Assembly: GCA_964425275.1 (NCBI GenBank)
Contig: CAYRLZ010000022.1
Location: 1 to 23,981, forward strand
Origin: CAYRLZ01 sp964425275
GTDB lineage: Bacteria > Hydrothermota > Tepidihabitantia > Tepidihabitantales > JBDRVQ01
DNA length: 23,981 nt
Direction: 5' to 3'
Notes under the pieces: generated by a model
Told to the model about the DNA's origin: nothing
Databases searched by the model: none
Seen by the model: only the letters and a program-made list of their open reading frames with translations
Program-made: the position numbers and the translations under genes
Shown here: positions 1 through 7,488 of the stretch, piece by piece
Layout: every line of letters begins with the position of its first letter
How positions within the stretch are numbered: the stretch's first letter is position 1

Positions 1-48
1 GTAATATTTTCCTGGTATTCCCTTATGGTATTCAGAAACCATTTGGAT

Positions 49-78
49 AAAAAAACGCCCCACCAAAAAGTGGGGCGT
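49..78 (-). terminator. Intrinsic terminator, minus strand
   Basis: A perfect 9-bp inverted repeat (ACGCCCCAC at 55-63, GTGGGGCGT at 70-78) encloses a 6-nt loop. On the minus strand it is followed by a run of seven T. It lies 17 nt past the stop codon of the remnant secreted-protein gene at 96, so it is that gene's terminator. On the plus strand the trailing T-run is weaker (CTCCTTTT). Confidence 0.88.
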
Positions 79-95
79 CTCCTTTTAAGTCAGGG

Positions 96-428
96 CTATT
101 TTATAACCACAAGTTTTCTCTCTTCCTTATAACCCTTGGCATTAAACCGTAAGAGATAGATTCCCGTTGGGAGTTTTCTAATGGTAAATAAACCTTTATC
201 GCTCTTCTCATTATAGACAATTTCACCTAAGATATTGTAGATTTTTAAGGTCGCCACTTCTCCCTTCGGTAGGTTATAATAGACCGAAGTGAAACCTCTT
301 GTCGGGTTGGGCTTAATCAGAAGACCAATTTTGAAATGTTTCACAGAAAGTGAGAAAAAATTGACAGGTGATTTTAGGAGGGTTTTAATGTTGTATAAGG
401 TGTTAAAAATATGGAATACACTTTTGCC
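96..428 (-). pseudogene. C-terminal remnant of a secreted protein with Por/T9SS-type sorting domain
   Basis: The reading frame is open from 428 to the stop at 96, but there is no convincing start; a GTG at 344 is possible yet lacks a signal peptide and a ribosome site. The last ~75 residues are a typical secretion-sorting domain: a KPNPTRG motif, then LKIYNILGE, then LPTGIYLLRF and a short basic end. Family knowledge: such domains close large exported proteins and are recognised by a type IX-like secretion route. Here nothing of the cargo part remains, because the frame closes at a TGA (429-431) near the decayed transposase. I read it as the tail of a gene cut off by rearrangement. An intact terminator still follows it. 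Confidence 0.65.
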
Positions 429-637
429 TCAGGGAATGTTGGTGAGTCCTGCCGACGGCGAGGGATTAGGGTTTTTCTCTTTTTTCTGTGGAAGGACCGT
501 TTTTTCTAATGTGCGGTTGCGATTTTCCGGTATCAATTCTGTAATCGTGTCCGTAGGCATTTTGTAAGGCGGGAAGAACTTCTGGGGAAGTATGTTTTGG
601 TTTTCGCAGAGCTGACCCAAGGTGTATCTTGTGCTAA
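429..637. other. Unassigned DNA between the remnant tail and the transposase
   Basis: I find no convincing gene here. Short frames on both strands overlap each other and resemble no family. The stretch may be the decayed 5' end of the insertion sequence to its right, but I cannot identify a terminal inverted repeat. Confidence 0.4.
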
Positions 638-1774
638 AAAAGGGGCGCTGGGCAGGGAAGCCATCCCCGTATCCTCTGGGACGCATTTTCGCAGGTCGAG
701 GTGTGGGTGAAAGAAGTTAATGAATGAAGCGGGTTGCCAATCGTGGATATCCTGCGCAAACTGGATATCGCTCCGAGCACTTATTATGGAGTTAGGAAAA
801 GCATTTGTCGGCAAACCGGTAATTCTTCTCCGGTGCATCCGAGCCGATGAATTTTGTTTGTGTTCTTAGCCAAAGAACGGATGTTTTTTGTTGATTATGC
901 CCTTACCTATCCGAATCCCCGCCACCGCGAGTTAATCTGGAGGATGGTCGACCAAGGGATTGTCTGTACCTCTCCCCCAAGCGTGTATAGAATATTGGAT
1001 GAAAAGGGTTTAATTCCCAAGTGGCGGCTCTCGGACGAAGAACAAGAAAGCCGAAGTGAGCGGGAACGGGCACACCTGCCAGACGAAGTTTGGCTCATTG
1101 ATTTTACCTATGTTTGGATTGGAAAGCGCTGGTGGTATTTAATTTTTCTAATGGATGAGTGCTCAGGTTATATTGTCCACTGGGAATTGCTCTGGAGTAT
1201 GGACAGGTGGACAACTAGTGCGGCGGTTGAGCGGGCATTAGAGATTCCGGGGCGAAAGCGAGAACCGATTATTCAGAGCGACAATGGAGCGGTATTTCGG
1301 AGCCGGGAGTTTAAGCGGTATCTTGCCCATCGGGGTATTAGCCAGAGACGGATTTACCCCCATTGTCCTGAGCAAAACGGTTTTATTGAGCGTGGCATTC
1401 GGAGCGTGAAGGAATTGGCGGGGGTTGAGTTTTTGGACAATCGTTCCGCTTACGATGAGATGAGAAAGGCGATAGAGTATTATAATCAGGAGAGGCGCCA
1501 TTCAAACCTTCATTATCTCCGTCCGATTGACTATTATTGGGGCGACCCTTTGTCCTTATTAGAAGAGCGGAGGGAGAAAATAGCGCGAGCGCGTGAGGAG
1601 CGAAAACAGATTAATTTGACTTCTTCGGGATTCAACTTAATAATGAGAAAGAGCGATAAAATGAAGGTAAAAAGACTCCTAAAATTAAAGGGTCAAAAAT
1701 TCTCATTTTGGGTGAAACAGTACAAGAGGTTTTTTATATGGGAAACAAAAAAGCCAAGGAGGAATAATGAATAA
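638..1774 (+). pseudogene. IS3-type transposase (orfAB-like, rve integrase core), interrupted by two in-frame TGA codons
   Basis: The intact stretch 854-1774 (306 residues from a TTG) holds an rve/integrase core. The DDE triad is visible as D83 (LIDFTY), D143 (QSDNG) and E179 (NGFIERG), with the DD(35)E spacing of the IS3 group. The same frame continues upstream through TGA at 848-850 and TGA at 725-727. The upstream part still reads like the helix-turn-helix region of this transposase type (PIVDILRKLDIAPSTYY), so a once longer protein has been broken. The last ~50 residues are lysine-rich and do not look like the family; the true end may be near 1640. With the N-terminal DNA-binding part severed, the element is probably inactive. 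No terminal inverted repeats were found with confidence. Confidence 0.75.
1756..1762 (+). promoter_or_regulatory. Strong Shine-Dalgarno site AAGGAGG
   Basis: AAGGAGG lies 4 nt before the ATG at 1767. It fixes the start of the secreted-protein pseudogene even though that codon overlaps the end of the transposase frame. Confidence 0.75.
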
Positions 1775-2276
1775 ACAGAAACCTTTTGTATTTGTCCTAA
1801 TTATTTCATCCCTTTTTGGAATAACTTCCGCTCAGACTGAAAGATGGGTCTATCGGTATAATGGACCGGGAAGTAGTTATGACTGGGCTAATTCTCTTGT
1901 TTATGGTGCGGATGGCAATATCTATGCCGCAGGAGGAAGTTATGGCATTGGCACTTATGATGATTTTACCGTCATCAGTCTAAATCCAGTAGTTGGTATG
2001 CAGGAGCAAAGGGAGGTTAAGAAAGGTGCTTTCTTCACATTAAGAAGTATCACAAAAGAGTAGATTAAGTTTTCGTTCTCCCTTTATGAACCATCAAAAA
2101 TCAATCTATCCCTTTATAATCTCATTGGTAGAAAGGTCTTCTCTTTTGACATCCCTGCTAAAAAGGGAACTTCTTTCTATGAGAAGAATCTGTCAAGGTT
2201 AAGTTCTGGTGTTTATCTCCTGCGGGTTGAAGTTGAAGGGAGAGAATTGCAGAGAAAGTGCCTGTTCTTAGAATGA
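1767..2276 (+). pseudogene. Collapsed secreted protein: signal peptide, one propeller-like repeat, amber codon, sorting domain
   Basis: The product starts with a clear signal peptide (basic start, hydrophobic core, cleavage after ITSAQ). One copy of a repeat rich in Tyr/Gly/Asp follows (RYNGPGSSYDWANSLVYGAD), resembling SBBP/beta-propeller repeats of exported proteins. After about 75 residues the sequence jumps to a linker (GMQEQREVKKG) and reaches TAG at 2061-2063. In the same frame it continues directly for 70 codons as a complete sorting domain (IKFSFSLYEPSKINLSLYNL ... SSGVYLLRVEVEG) ending in TGA at 2274-2276. Family members usually carry many repeats, so I infer an in-frame internal deletion, then one nonsense mutation. 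Stop-codon readthrough is formally possible but unsupported. Confidence 0.7.
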
Positions 2277-2280
2277 GATT

Positions 2281-2511
2281 ATTTTTGATGAATACCGTGT
2301 AGTGTTCGGGGACATCGTCCCTAAAAATGAGGTCTTTACTAAACAGTTCTAAATTATCCAAGACCATAGGAAAAATATTAAAGAAGTTATTATCTCTTAC
2401 ATCGGTTTTAGTAAAAACTACTCCCCTCGGAGTTAACATAGTTTCTATATTACTCCTCTCTGTCGTTCCGGTAACGACATCCCGAGCGGTGTATTCATAC
2501 TGAAGATTTCT
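2281..2511 (-). pseudogene. Possible protein-gene fragment, no start, antisense to the sorting-domain end
   Basis: The frame from the TAG at 2512-2514 runs protein-like for 77 codons (for example EYTARDVVTGTTERSNIET, then RGVVFTKTDVRDNNFF). Its composition resembles a folded exported protein rather than an antisense shadow. It has no start codon with a ribosome site at the front, and past 2281 it runs into the opposite-strand sorting domain, where it turns into a shadow. I do not recognise the family. It is probably a broken piece left by the rearrangements in this strip. Confidence 0.3.
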
Positions 2512-2551
2512 CTATGGTAGATACCAGGTCTAGAAACAGTACGTTGTATCC

Positions 2552-2579
2552 TTGACTTTTTTGAATTTATCTTTATAAT
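2552..2579 (+). promoter_or_regulatory. Sigma70-type promoter of rplR operon
   Basis: TTGACT (2552-2557), a 16-nt spacer and a consensus TATAAT (2574-2579). The -10 ends 8 nt before the rplR ATG, so transcription should start within 1-3 nt of the start codon, giving a leaderless or near-leaderless mRNA. Confidence 0.85.
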
Positions 2580-2587
2580 AAAAATTT

Positions 2588-2944
2588 ATGATAAAAGATA
2601 GGTTGCTTCGCCGACACCTTCATATTAAAAAGAAGGTAAGAGGAACACCAGAAAGACCGCGGCTAAAAGTTATGAGAAGTAATAGACATATCTACGCGAT
2701 TCTGATTGATGATACCAAAAATAAGGTCATCACCTCGGTCGGCTCCTTAACGAAAGAATTGCTCACTAAGAGAAATGAGTTTAAGGGTAAAGTGGCCGTA
2801 GCGAAAGAAGTGGGAAGGTTAATCGCCGAAAAGGCAAAGAAGTTAAATATTGAAAAAGTCGCTTTTGACCGCGGTGGCTATAAATACCACGGTCGGATAA
2901 AGGCGCTGGCCGAAGGCGCCCGAGAAGGAGGTCTAAAATTTTAG
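2588..2944 (+). CDS. rplR: 50S ribosomal protein L18
   Basis: L18 (uL18) binds 5S rRNA and helps attach it to the large subunit. The 118-residue product has the normal family length. It shows the basic N-terminus, the GTPERPRLKVMRSNRHIYA stretch and the C-terminal FDRGGYKYHGRIKALAEGAREGGL signature. It is the first gene of a truncated spc operon: rpsE, rpmD, rplO and secY follow in the usual order, but rplF, rpsH, rpsN and the S10-operon genes are absent upstream, where decayed mobile DNA lies instead. It has its own consensus promoter ending 8 nt before the ATG and no Shine-Dalgarno site, so leaderless initiation is likely. The stop overlaps the rpsE start. Confidence 0.97.
   Translation: MIKDRLLRRHLHIKKKVRGTPERPRLKVMRSNRHIYAILIDDTKNKVITSVGSLTKELLTKRNEFKGKVAVAKEVGRLIAEKAKKLNIEKVAFDRGGYKYHGRIKALAEGAREGGLKF
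2925..2931 (+). promoter_or_regulatory. Shine-Dalgarno AAGGAGG deciding the rpsE start at an ATT codon
   Basis: A perfect AAGGAGG inside the end of rplR is followed after 6 nt by ATT (2938-2940), then TTA GAA GAC GAA. No ATG, GTG or TTG lies at a usable distance in the rpsE frame, and the next candidate (GTG 3043) would remove conserved S5 sequence. Confidence 0.75.
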
Positions 2945-3465
2945 AAGACGAACTTAAACCCCAATTTATTGAAAGGGTCATCAGTATCAAGAGGGTCGCT
3001 AAGACAGTTAAGGGTGGGAAGCGATTCCGGCTTCAGGCTATCGTGGTAGTTGGTGATGGAAAATCAATGGTCGGGCTTGGTCACGCCAAGGCCACAGAGG
3101 TAATGCCCGCGGTGAAAAAGGCAACCGAGAGGGCAAAAAAGAATATGGTAAAAATCTCATTAAAGGGAAGAACTATCCCCCACGAAGTCCAGGCAAAATA
3201 TAGCGCATCTAAGGTTATCCTTAAACCCGCATCACCGGGAACCGGTATCATCGCCTGCCAACAGGTAAAGGCACCTCTGGAAGCCCTCGGACTTGTGGAT
3301 TGTCTGACTAAATCATTCGGTTCCCGTAATCCATTAAGTTTAGCCCGAGCGACAATCAATGCCCTGCTCAAATTGCGAACCTTAGAAGAAGTGGCTCGTC
3401 TCCGCAATAAACCAATATCCCAAATCATTGAGAAAAAATATGAAGCGGTTAAAGATAACTCTTAA
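2938..3465 (+). CDS. rpsE: 30S ribosomal protein S5, apparent AUU start
   Basis: S5 (uS5) acts in decoding accuracy and mRNA entry. From ATT at 2938 the product is 175 residues, close to the family length. Conserved sequence begins almost at once: an acidic LEDELKPQ start, then ERVISIKRVAKTVKGGKRFR, the double-stranded-RNA-binding part, followed by VVVGDGKSMVGLGHAKA and the C-terminal GSRNPLSLARATINALLKL. A start at GTG 3043 would give only 140 residues and delete the S5 RNA-binding half. The ATT is preceded at 6 nt by AAGGAGG. AUU starts are known in infC and pcnB of E. coli, where IF3 discriminates against them. An ATG-to-ATT sequencing or assembly error cannot be excluded. The start overlaps rplR by 7 nt. 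Confidence 0.9.
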   Translation: MLEDELKPQFIERVISIKRVAKTVKGGKRFRLQAIVVVGDGKSMVGLGHAKATEVMPAVKKATERAKKNMVKISLKGRTIPHEVQAKYSASKVILKPASPGTGIIACQQVKAPLEALGLVDCLTKSFGSRNPLSLARATINALLKLRTLEEVARLRNKPISQIIEKKYEAVKDNS

Positions 3466-3625
3466 AAAAAGCCTGATTGACGAATGGGAAAGGCACAAAA
3501 GAACGGTTTTGGCTTTAGGCTTGCGAAAAATCCGGCAAACGAAAATTCATAAGGACACACCGCAAATCCGCGGTATGATTGAAAAGGTTAAACACCTGCT
3601 CCTCGTGGAGGAGATTAATGAGTGA
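3440..3625 (+). CDS. rpmD: 50S ribosomal protein L30
   Basis: L30 (uL30) is a small large-subunit protein. From the ATG at 3440 the product has 61 residues, the usual bacterial length, with the LKITLKKS start and the LGLRKIRQTKIHKDTPQIRGMI core that define the family. A longer frame from TTG 3428 would add four residues with no homologous counterpart. The gene overlaps the end of rpsE by 26 nt and its own stop overlaps the rplO start, so the three are translationally packed. There is only a weak ribosome site, and coupling to rpsE translation is likely. Confidence 0.93.
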   Translation: MKRLKITLKKSLIDEWERHKRTVLALGLRKIRQTKIHKDTPQIRGMIEKVKHLLLVEEINE

Positions 3626-4082
3626 TTTATCATTTTTGCGTCCACCCAAAGGGGCAACAAAAAAACGGAAAAGAGTTGGCTGTGGTCCAGGTTCCGGTCA
3701 TGGGAAGACCGCTGGTCGTGGTCATAAAGGGGCAAAGTCTCGCTCCGGAAAGGAATTTGATGCCCGGTTTGAAGGCGGCCAAATGCCCCTCTACCGAAGA
3801 ATCCCTAAACGCGGCTTCAAAAATCCCCTCCGTGTTGAATACGAAATTGTTAACCTCGCCGCCTTAAAAGATATTGAAGAGAGGGAGATAACCCCGGCAT
3901 TACTTGTGGCAAAGGGATTAGTCAAGAAAGGCAAGCGGGTAAAAATTCTTAGCGCCGGCGAGATTAAAAATCCTTTAACGATTTATGCTCACGCCTTTTC
4001 TCAAAAGGCATTTGAGAAGATTGAAAAGGCTGGCGGCAAAGCGGTCATCATCAAAAGTTTGTCTTGCCAAAAAGTGGATTAG
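3618..4082 (+). CDS. rplO: 50S ribosomal protein L15
   Basis: L15 (uL15) is a late-assembling large-subunit protein. The ATG at 3618 is preceded by GGAGGAG and gives 154 residues starting MSDLSFLRPPKGATKKRKR. The glycine-rich GCGPGSGHGKTAGRGHKG motif and the EGGQMPLYRRIPKRGF motif are diagnostic. A frame open further upstream is only overlap with rpmD (8 nt). The C-terminus carries the usual QKAFEKIEKAGGKA segment. Position between rpmD and secY is the standard spc order. Confidence 0.96.
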   Translation: MSDLSFLRPPKGATKKRKRVGCGPGSGHGKTAGRGHKGAKSRSGKEFDARFEGGQMPLYRRIPKRGFKNPLRVEYEIVNLAALKDIEEREITPALLVAKGLVKKGKRVKILSAGEIKNPLTIYAHAFSQKAFEKIEKAGGKAVIIKSLSCQKVD

Positions 4083-4091
4083 CATAACCCG

Positions 4092-5402
4092 ATGTTAACC
4101 AATGCCCCCAACATCTTCAAAATCCCGGATTTAAGAAGAAAAATTCTCATCACCCTCGGTCTGGTCATTGTCTATCGCCTTGGCGGACATATTCCAACCC
4201 CGGGCATCAACGCCGCGGCTTTAGGTCTTCTCCTTTCTCAACTACGAGGAACGGTATTCGGTCTCTATGATATATTTGTTGGCGGTGCCCTCTCCCGGGC
4301 CTCGGTCTTTGCCTTAGGGATTATGCCCTATATCTCGGCCTCAATTATGTTCCAACTCCTCGGTTCCGTATTTCCCGCCTTAGAAAAACTGCAAAAGGAT
4401 GAAGAGGGGAGAAAGAAGATAAACCAATATACGAGATATGCCACGGTTCTTTTAGCGATGGTGCAGGCCTTTGGCATCGCCGCCTACTTAGAAGCTCAAC
4501 CACCAACCGCGGCTGGTCCAATTGTCTTATTCCCTGGTTTCTTCTTTCGCCTCATCACCATCTTCACCTTAACCGCCGGCACAATACTTGTAATGTGGCT
4601 CGGTGAGCAGATAAACGATAAAGGAATTGGTAATGGCATATCCTTTATCATCTTCGTCGGTTGTCTTGACAGTACGCCGCAGGACCTCGGGCGAACGATT
4701 GGCATGATTAGGGCCGGGGAATTATCCTATTTTTCCCTTTTAATCATTGCCGGTTTAATCTTTGGCATCTACGCCGGGGTTGTTTTAATAACCCAGGCGA
4801 TGCGCAAGATTCCGGTGCAGTATCCGAAACGAATCGTTGGGCGAAGAATTTACGGTGGACAGACAACCCATATCCCATTACGAATAAATACAGCCGGTGT
4901 CATCCCCATAATCTTCGCCCAAAGTCTCATCGTCTTCCCTTCAACCTTCGCCACTTTCTTCAAAGTTCCCTTTATGACTACTGTCCAGGAAATTCTTGCC
5001 CCTGGGGGCTGGCTTTACAATCTCCTCTTTGCCGGCTTGATTATCTTCTTCACCTACTTTTACACATCAATCGTTTTTAACCCAAGGGACTTAGCTGAGA
5101 ATATGCAGCGCTTCGGTGGGTTTATACCAGGGATCCGCCCGGGAGAAAAGACCGCGGAATATATTGATAAAAGCCTTTCTTTAATCACCCTGCCCGGGGC
5201 AATATTTTTAGCCCTGATGGCTCTAATCCCCTGGTTTTTAATGTCCACCTTTCGCCTCCCTTTCTACTTTGGCGGCACAACCCTTTTAATCATCGTTGGC
5301 GTTGCCCTGGATACCATCCAGCAGATTGAATCCCACCTCTTAATGCGCCACTACGAGGGATTGATGAAGGGAATGAAGGTAAAAGGCCGGCGCGTCGGTT
5401 AA
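4092..5402 (+). CDS. secY: Protein translocase subunit SecY
   Basis: SecY forms the membrane channel of the Sec translocon. The 436-residue product matches the family in length, with about ten hydrophobic segments. Recognisable stretches are the N-terminal PDLRRKILITLGLVIVYRLG, the ALGIMPYISASI segment, the cytosolic loop between TM6 and TM7 (YPKRIVGRRIYGGQTTHIPL), NTAGVIPIIFA, and the C5-loop region GFIPGIRPGEKTAEYI. It lies 9 nt after rplO, without a good Shine-Dalgarno site. The usual next genes (adk, map, infA, rpmJ, rpsM) do not follow. Confidence 0.97.
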   Translation: MLTNAPNIFKIPDLRRKILITLGLVIVYRLGGHIPTPGINAAALGLLLSQLRGTVFGLYDIFVGGALSRASVFALGIMPYISASIMFQLLGSVFPALEKLQKDEEGRKKINQYTRYATVLLAMVQAFGIAAYLEAQPPTAAGPIVLFPGFFFRLITIFTLTAGTILVMWLGEQINDKGIGNGISFIIFVGCLDSTPQDLGRTIGMIRAGELSYFSLLIIAGLIFGIYAGVVLITQAMRKIPVQYPKRIVGRRIYGGQTTHIPLRINTAGVIPIIFAQSLIVFPSTFATFFKVPFMTTVQEILAPGGWLYNLLFAGLIIFFTYFYTSIVFNPRDLAENMQRFGGFIPGIRPGEKTAEYIDKSLSLITLPGAIFLALMALIPWFLMSTFRLPFYFGGTTLLIIVGVALDTIQQIESHLLMRHYEGLMKGMKVKGRRVG

Positions 5403-5430
5403 AGCCCAATAAGAAAAATTATTTCTCCCA

Positions 5431-6750
5431 ATGTCCCAACTCTTGTTTAAAGATATCATCCGAAGGAAACGAGAAGGAGAGACACTTTCTTCAAAAGAGA
5501 TAGAATACTTCGTTTCTGCCTATACCAAAGGAGAAATCCCGGATTATCAAGCCGCCTCCTTTTTAATGGCTTGCTTTATTAATCAACTTAACTTCACCGA
5601 GACGAGAGCCTTAACGAAGGCGATGATTGACTCCGGAAAAATCCTTAACCTCTCGCAAATCAAATCCCCAAAAATTGATAAACATTCTACCGGCGGTGTT
5701 GGCGATAAGATTTCCTTAATCCTTGCCCCACTCGTCGCCGCCAGTGGGGTATGTGTGCCGATGCTTTCCGGCAGGAGTTTGGGTTATACGGGGGGCACGA
5801 TTGATAAATTGGAAGCAATTCCTCACCTCCGCACCAATTTAACCGAATCGGCAATAATTGAGCAATTGCAACAAATTGGTCTGGTAATCACCTCGCCAAC
5901 CTCGGAAATCTGTCCTGCCGATAAAAAGATTTATGCCCTGCGCGATGCGACCGAAACCGTAGAATCCTTACCTTTAATTGCCGCCAGCATAATGAGTAAA
6001 AAGATTGCCGAAGGGGTTGAAGGCTTAGTCTTGGATGTAAAAGTCGGGAGGGGTGCCTTTCTGAAAGATATAAAAACCGCCAAGCGATTGGCAAAGATGA
6101 TGATAAGATTGGGTAAAGAATTCAAGGTAAAGACTGTCGCCTTATTAACCAATATGGACGAACCCCTTGGCCGCTATGTGGGAAACGGTTTAGAGATTAT
6201 TGAGACGATTGAGGCATTAAAAGGAGAAATTGAGTCCAATATCAAAGAATTGACCTTTGCCTTAGGTGAAGAGATGCTCCTTCTTAGTAAAATTGCCAAA
6301 AACCGAAAGGCGGGAAGAAGATTATTAGAAGAGAAATTAAAAAACGGTGCGGGGCTAAAAAAGTTTCAAGAAATGGTAAAGGCACAGGGCGGCGACCAAA
6401 AGATTATTAATAACTACCAATTATTAGTAAATGCCAAATATAAATTCTATGCCACGGCACCGCGGACCGGCTCAATAAAGGCAATTGACGCCTTAGCGGT
6501 CGGGAGACTATGCTTAGAATTAGGTGGCGGCCGGAAAAAGAAAGAAGATATTATTGACCATAGTGTTGGCTTTAAGTTTCTAAAAAGGTCAGGCGAGAAA
6601 ATTAAAAAAGGCGAAGCCTTTGCCGAAATCTATGCCAATGAACAAGAAAAAGGACGAATGGTTAAAGATAAGTTAGAAGAAAAAATAATCATCTCCCCCA
6701 CCCCTATCCTTAAAAGACCACTCATTTATGAGCGAATTGATGGTGATTAA
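5431..6750 (+). CDS. pdp: Pyrimidine-nucleoside (thymidine) phosphorylase
   Basis: A 439-residue protein of the glycosyltransferase family 3 nucleoside phosphorylases, which cleave thymidine/uridine with phosphate to base and (deoxy)ribose-1-phosphate in salvage. The phosphate-binding KHSTGGVGDKISLILAPL motif and the family signature SGRSLGYTGGTIDKLEAIP are present, as are the C-terminal GLVLDVKVGRGAF and IGxxH-like region (DHSVGFKFL). Length and motifs fit the dimeric Pdp/DeoA type rather than the longer archaeal AMP phosphorylase. It starts 28 nt after secY on the same strand with no clear promoter or ribosome site, so it is probably an operon tail. The symbol deoA would be equally defensible. 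Confidence 0.9.
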   Translation: MSQLLFKDIIRRKREGETLSSKEIEYFVSAYTKGEIPDYQAASFLMACFINQLNFTETRALTKAMIDSGKILNLSQIKSPKIDKHSTGGVGDKISLILAPLVAASGVCVPMLSGRSLGYTGGTIDKLEAIPHLRTNLTESAIIEQLQQIGLVITSPTSEICPADKKIYALRDATETVESLPLIAASIMSKKIAEGVEGLVLDVKVGRGAFLKDIKTAKRLAKMMIRLGKEFKVKTVALLTNMDEPLGRYVGNGLEIIETIEALKGEIESNIKELTFALGEEMLLLSKIAKNRKAGRRLLEEKLKNGAGLKKFQEMVKAQGGDQKIINNYQLLVNAKYKFYATAPRTGSIKAIDALAVGRLCLELGGGRKKKEDIIDHSVGFKFLKRSGEKIKKGEAFAEIYANEQEKGRMVKDKLEEKIIISPTPILKRPLIYERIDGD

Positions 6751-6893
6751 AGAGAGCGGAAAAATCTGTCGTCCCGGCCAAAATTCGCTTTGGCTCTAAT
6801 AACCAAAAAGTCCAACTCCCTCCCCACCGCAAAATATAAAAAATAGCGGTTAAATTCTAACCCCTGCTTAATAAACCAAAGAACTCTTTGATT

Positions 6894-7313
6894 CTATATA
6901 TCCAAGAGATGCAAACCAATCTCCTCGGACTTTTTCCTTAAAATCCTCAGCGCCGAAGGGTAGATAAAGACCTCGCCGGTAGCGGTCACCACTCCGGAAA
7001 AAAGATGACCGCCAAGTAAAGTAAAATTAGGCAAGGCGAGTGTTATATGGCAATGAATAAATGGCTCGCCTTCAACCAAGGCGATATTACCGAAAAGAGA
7101 AACTATCTCACACTCATCGGTAATAAATTTTTTAATGTAATGCCTTTGGGATAAATCGTAATACCCGATGACGAATTCCTTCCCGGCACCGATACCAAAA
7201 ATCATCCCGCCTTTTATCTGCTTTTCCTTCAAACCATCGGTTAAAGTGCCAATAATCTCTTCGCCCTTAACCAATCGGGCAATATAAAAGTTTCTAATCT
7301 TTTTCATTCGCAT
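6894..7313 (-). CDS. PPC/DUF296-domain protein
   Basis: The 139-residue product is a single plant-and-prokaryote-conserved (PPC/DUF296) domain. It shows the GGMIFGIGA segment and the histidine motifs HCHITL and GGHLFSGVV that are typical of the fold and thought to bind a metal. Family members form trimers; in plants they are fused to AT-hook DNA-binding segments, which are absent here. No biochemical role can be assigned. The first ATG at 7313 is followed by another at 7307 that matches the usual family start (MKKIRNFYIARL). It is 84 nt downstream of the COX24-like gene, and only a weak TAAATA -10-like sequence precedes it, so its transcription is unclear. Confidence 0.85.
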   Translation of the reverse strand: MRMKKIRNFYIARLVKGEEIIGTLTDGLKEKQIKGGMIFGIGAGKEFVIGYYDLSQRHYIKKFITDECEIVSLFGNIALVEGEPFIHCHITLALPNFTLLGGHLFSGVVTATGEVFIYPSALRILRKKSEEIGLHLLDI

Positions 7314-7397
7314 TTTATTTAATCTTTAACAAAATTAACTAAAAAATATTACCCCTTTTAGCGAAAAATAATAACGCTTAACGAAAAGTGCGCCTTT

Positions 7398-7487
7398 TTA
7401 TTTTCGGCGATGGCGCATCGCCTTTCTTCTCTTTTTGAATTTATGCCTTTTCACCTTCCGCAACTTTCGCTTACGACCACAAGGCAT
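7398..7487 (-). CDS. AURKAIP1/COX24 (mS38-like) tiny basic ribosomal-type protein
   Basis: A 29-codon gene, easily missed. It has ATG at 7487, stop TAA at 7398-7400 and a strong GGAGGT site 3 nt before the start, embedded in the HU stop codon. The product begins MPCGRKRK and is about two-thirds Lys/Arg/His, ending RHRRK. It resembles the bacterial AURKAIP1/COX24-domain proteins of Bacteroidetes (MPSGKKRKRHK type, ~30-35 residues), homologues of mitoribosomal mS38 and the small-subunit protein bS22. I infer a ribosome-associated role at the decoding-site rRNA. It follows the HU gene by a single nucleotide and should be co-translated with it. Identity rests on composition and the MPxG[RK]KRK start only. 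Confidence 0.7.
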   Translation of the reverse strand: MPCGRKRKLRKVKRHKFKKRRKAMRHRRK

Positions 7488-7488
7488 A

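Noticed and set aside
289..838. Three open frames of 85-101 codons on both strands left of the transposase
   Set aside because: They overlap each other, lack ribosome sites and resemble no family; at least one is antisense to the transposase remnant.
638..1774. UGA recoded as a sense codon
   Set aside because: Several intact genes in the window end at TGA at the expected family length (tamA, rpmD, deacetylase), so UGA is a normal stop.
2461..2479. TGTCGTT-N5-AACGACA inverted repeat as a terminator
   Set aside because: No T-run follows on either strand, and it lies inside the antisense gene fragment.
3043..3465. rpsE starting at GTG 3043
   Set aside because: It would remove the conserved N-terminal half of S5, has no ribosome site, and the ATT at 2938 fits length and family start.
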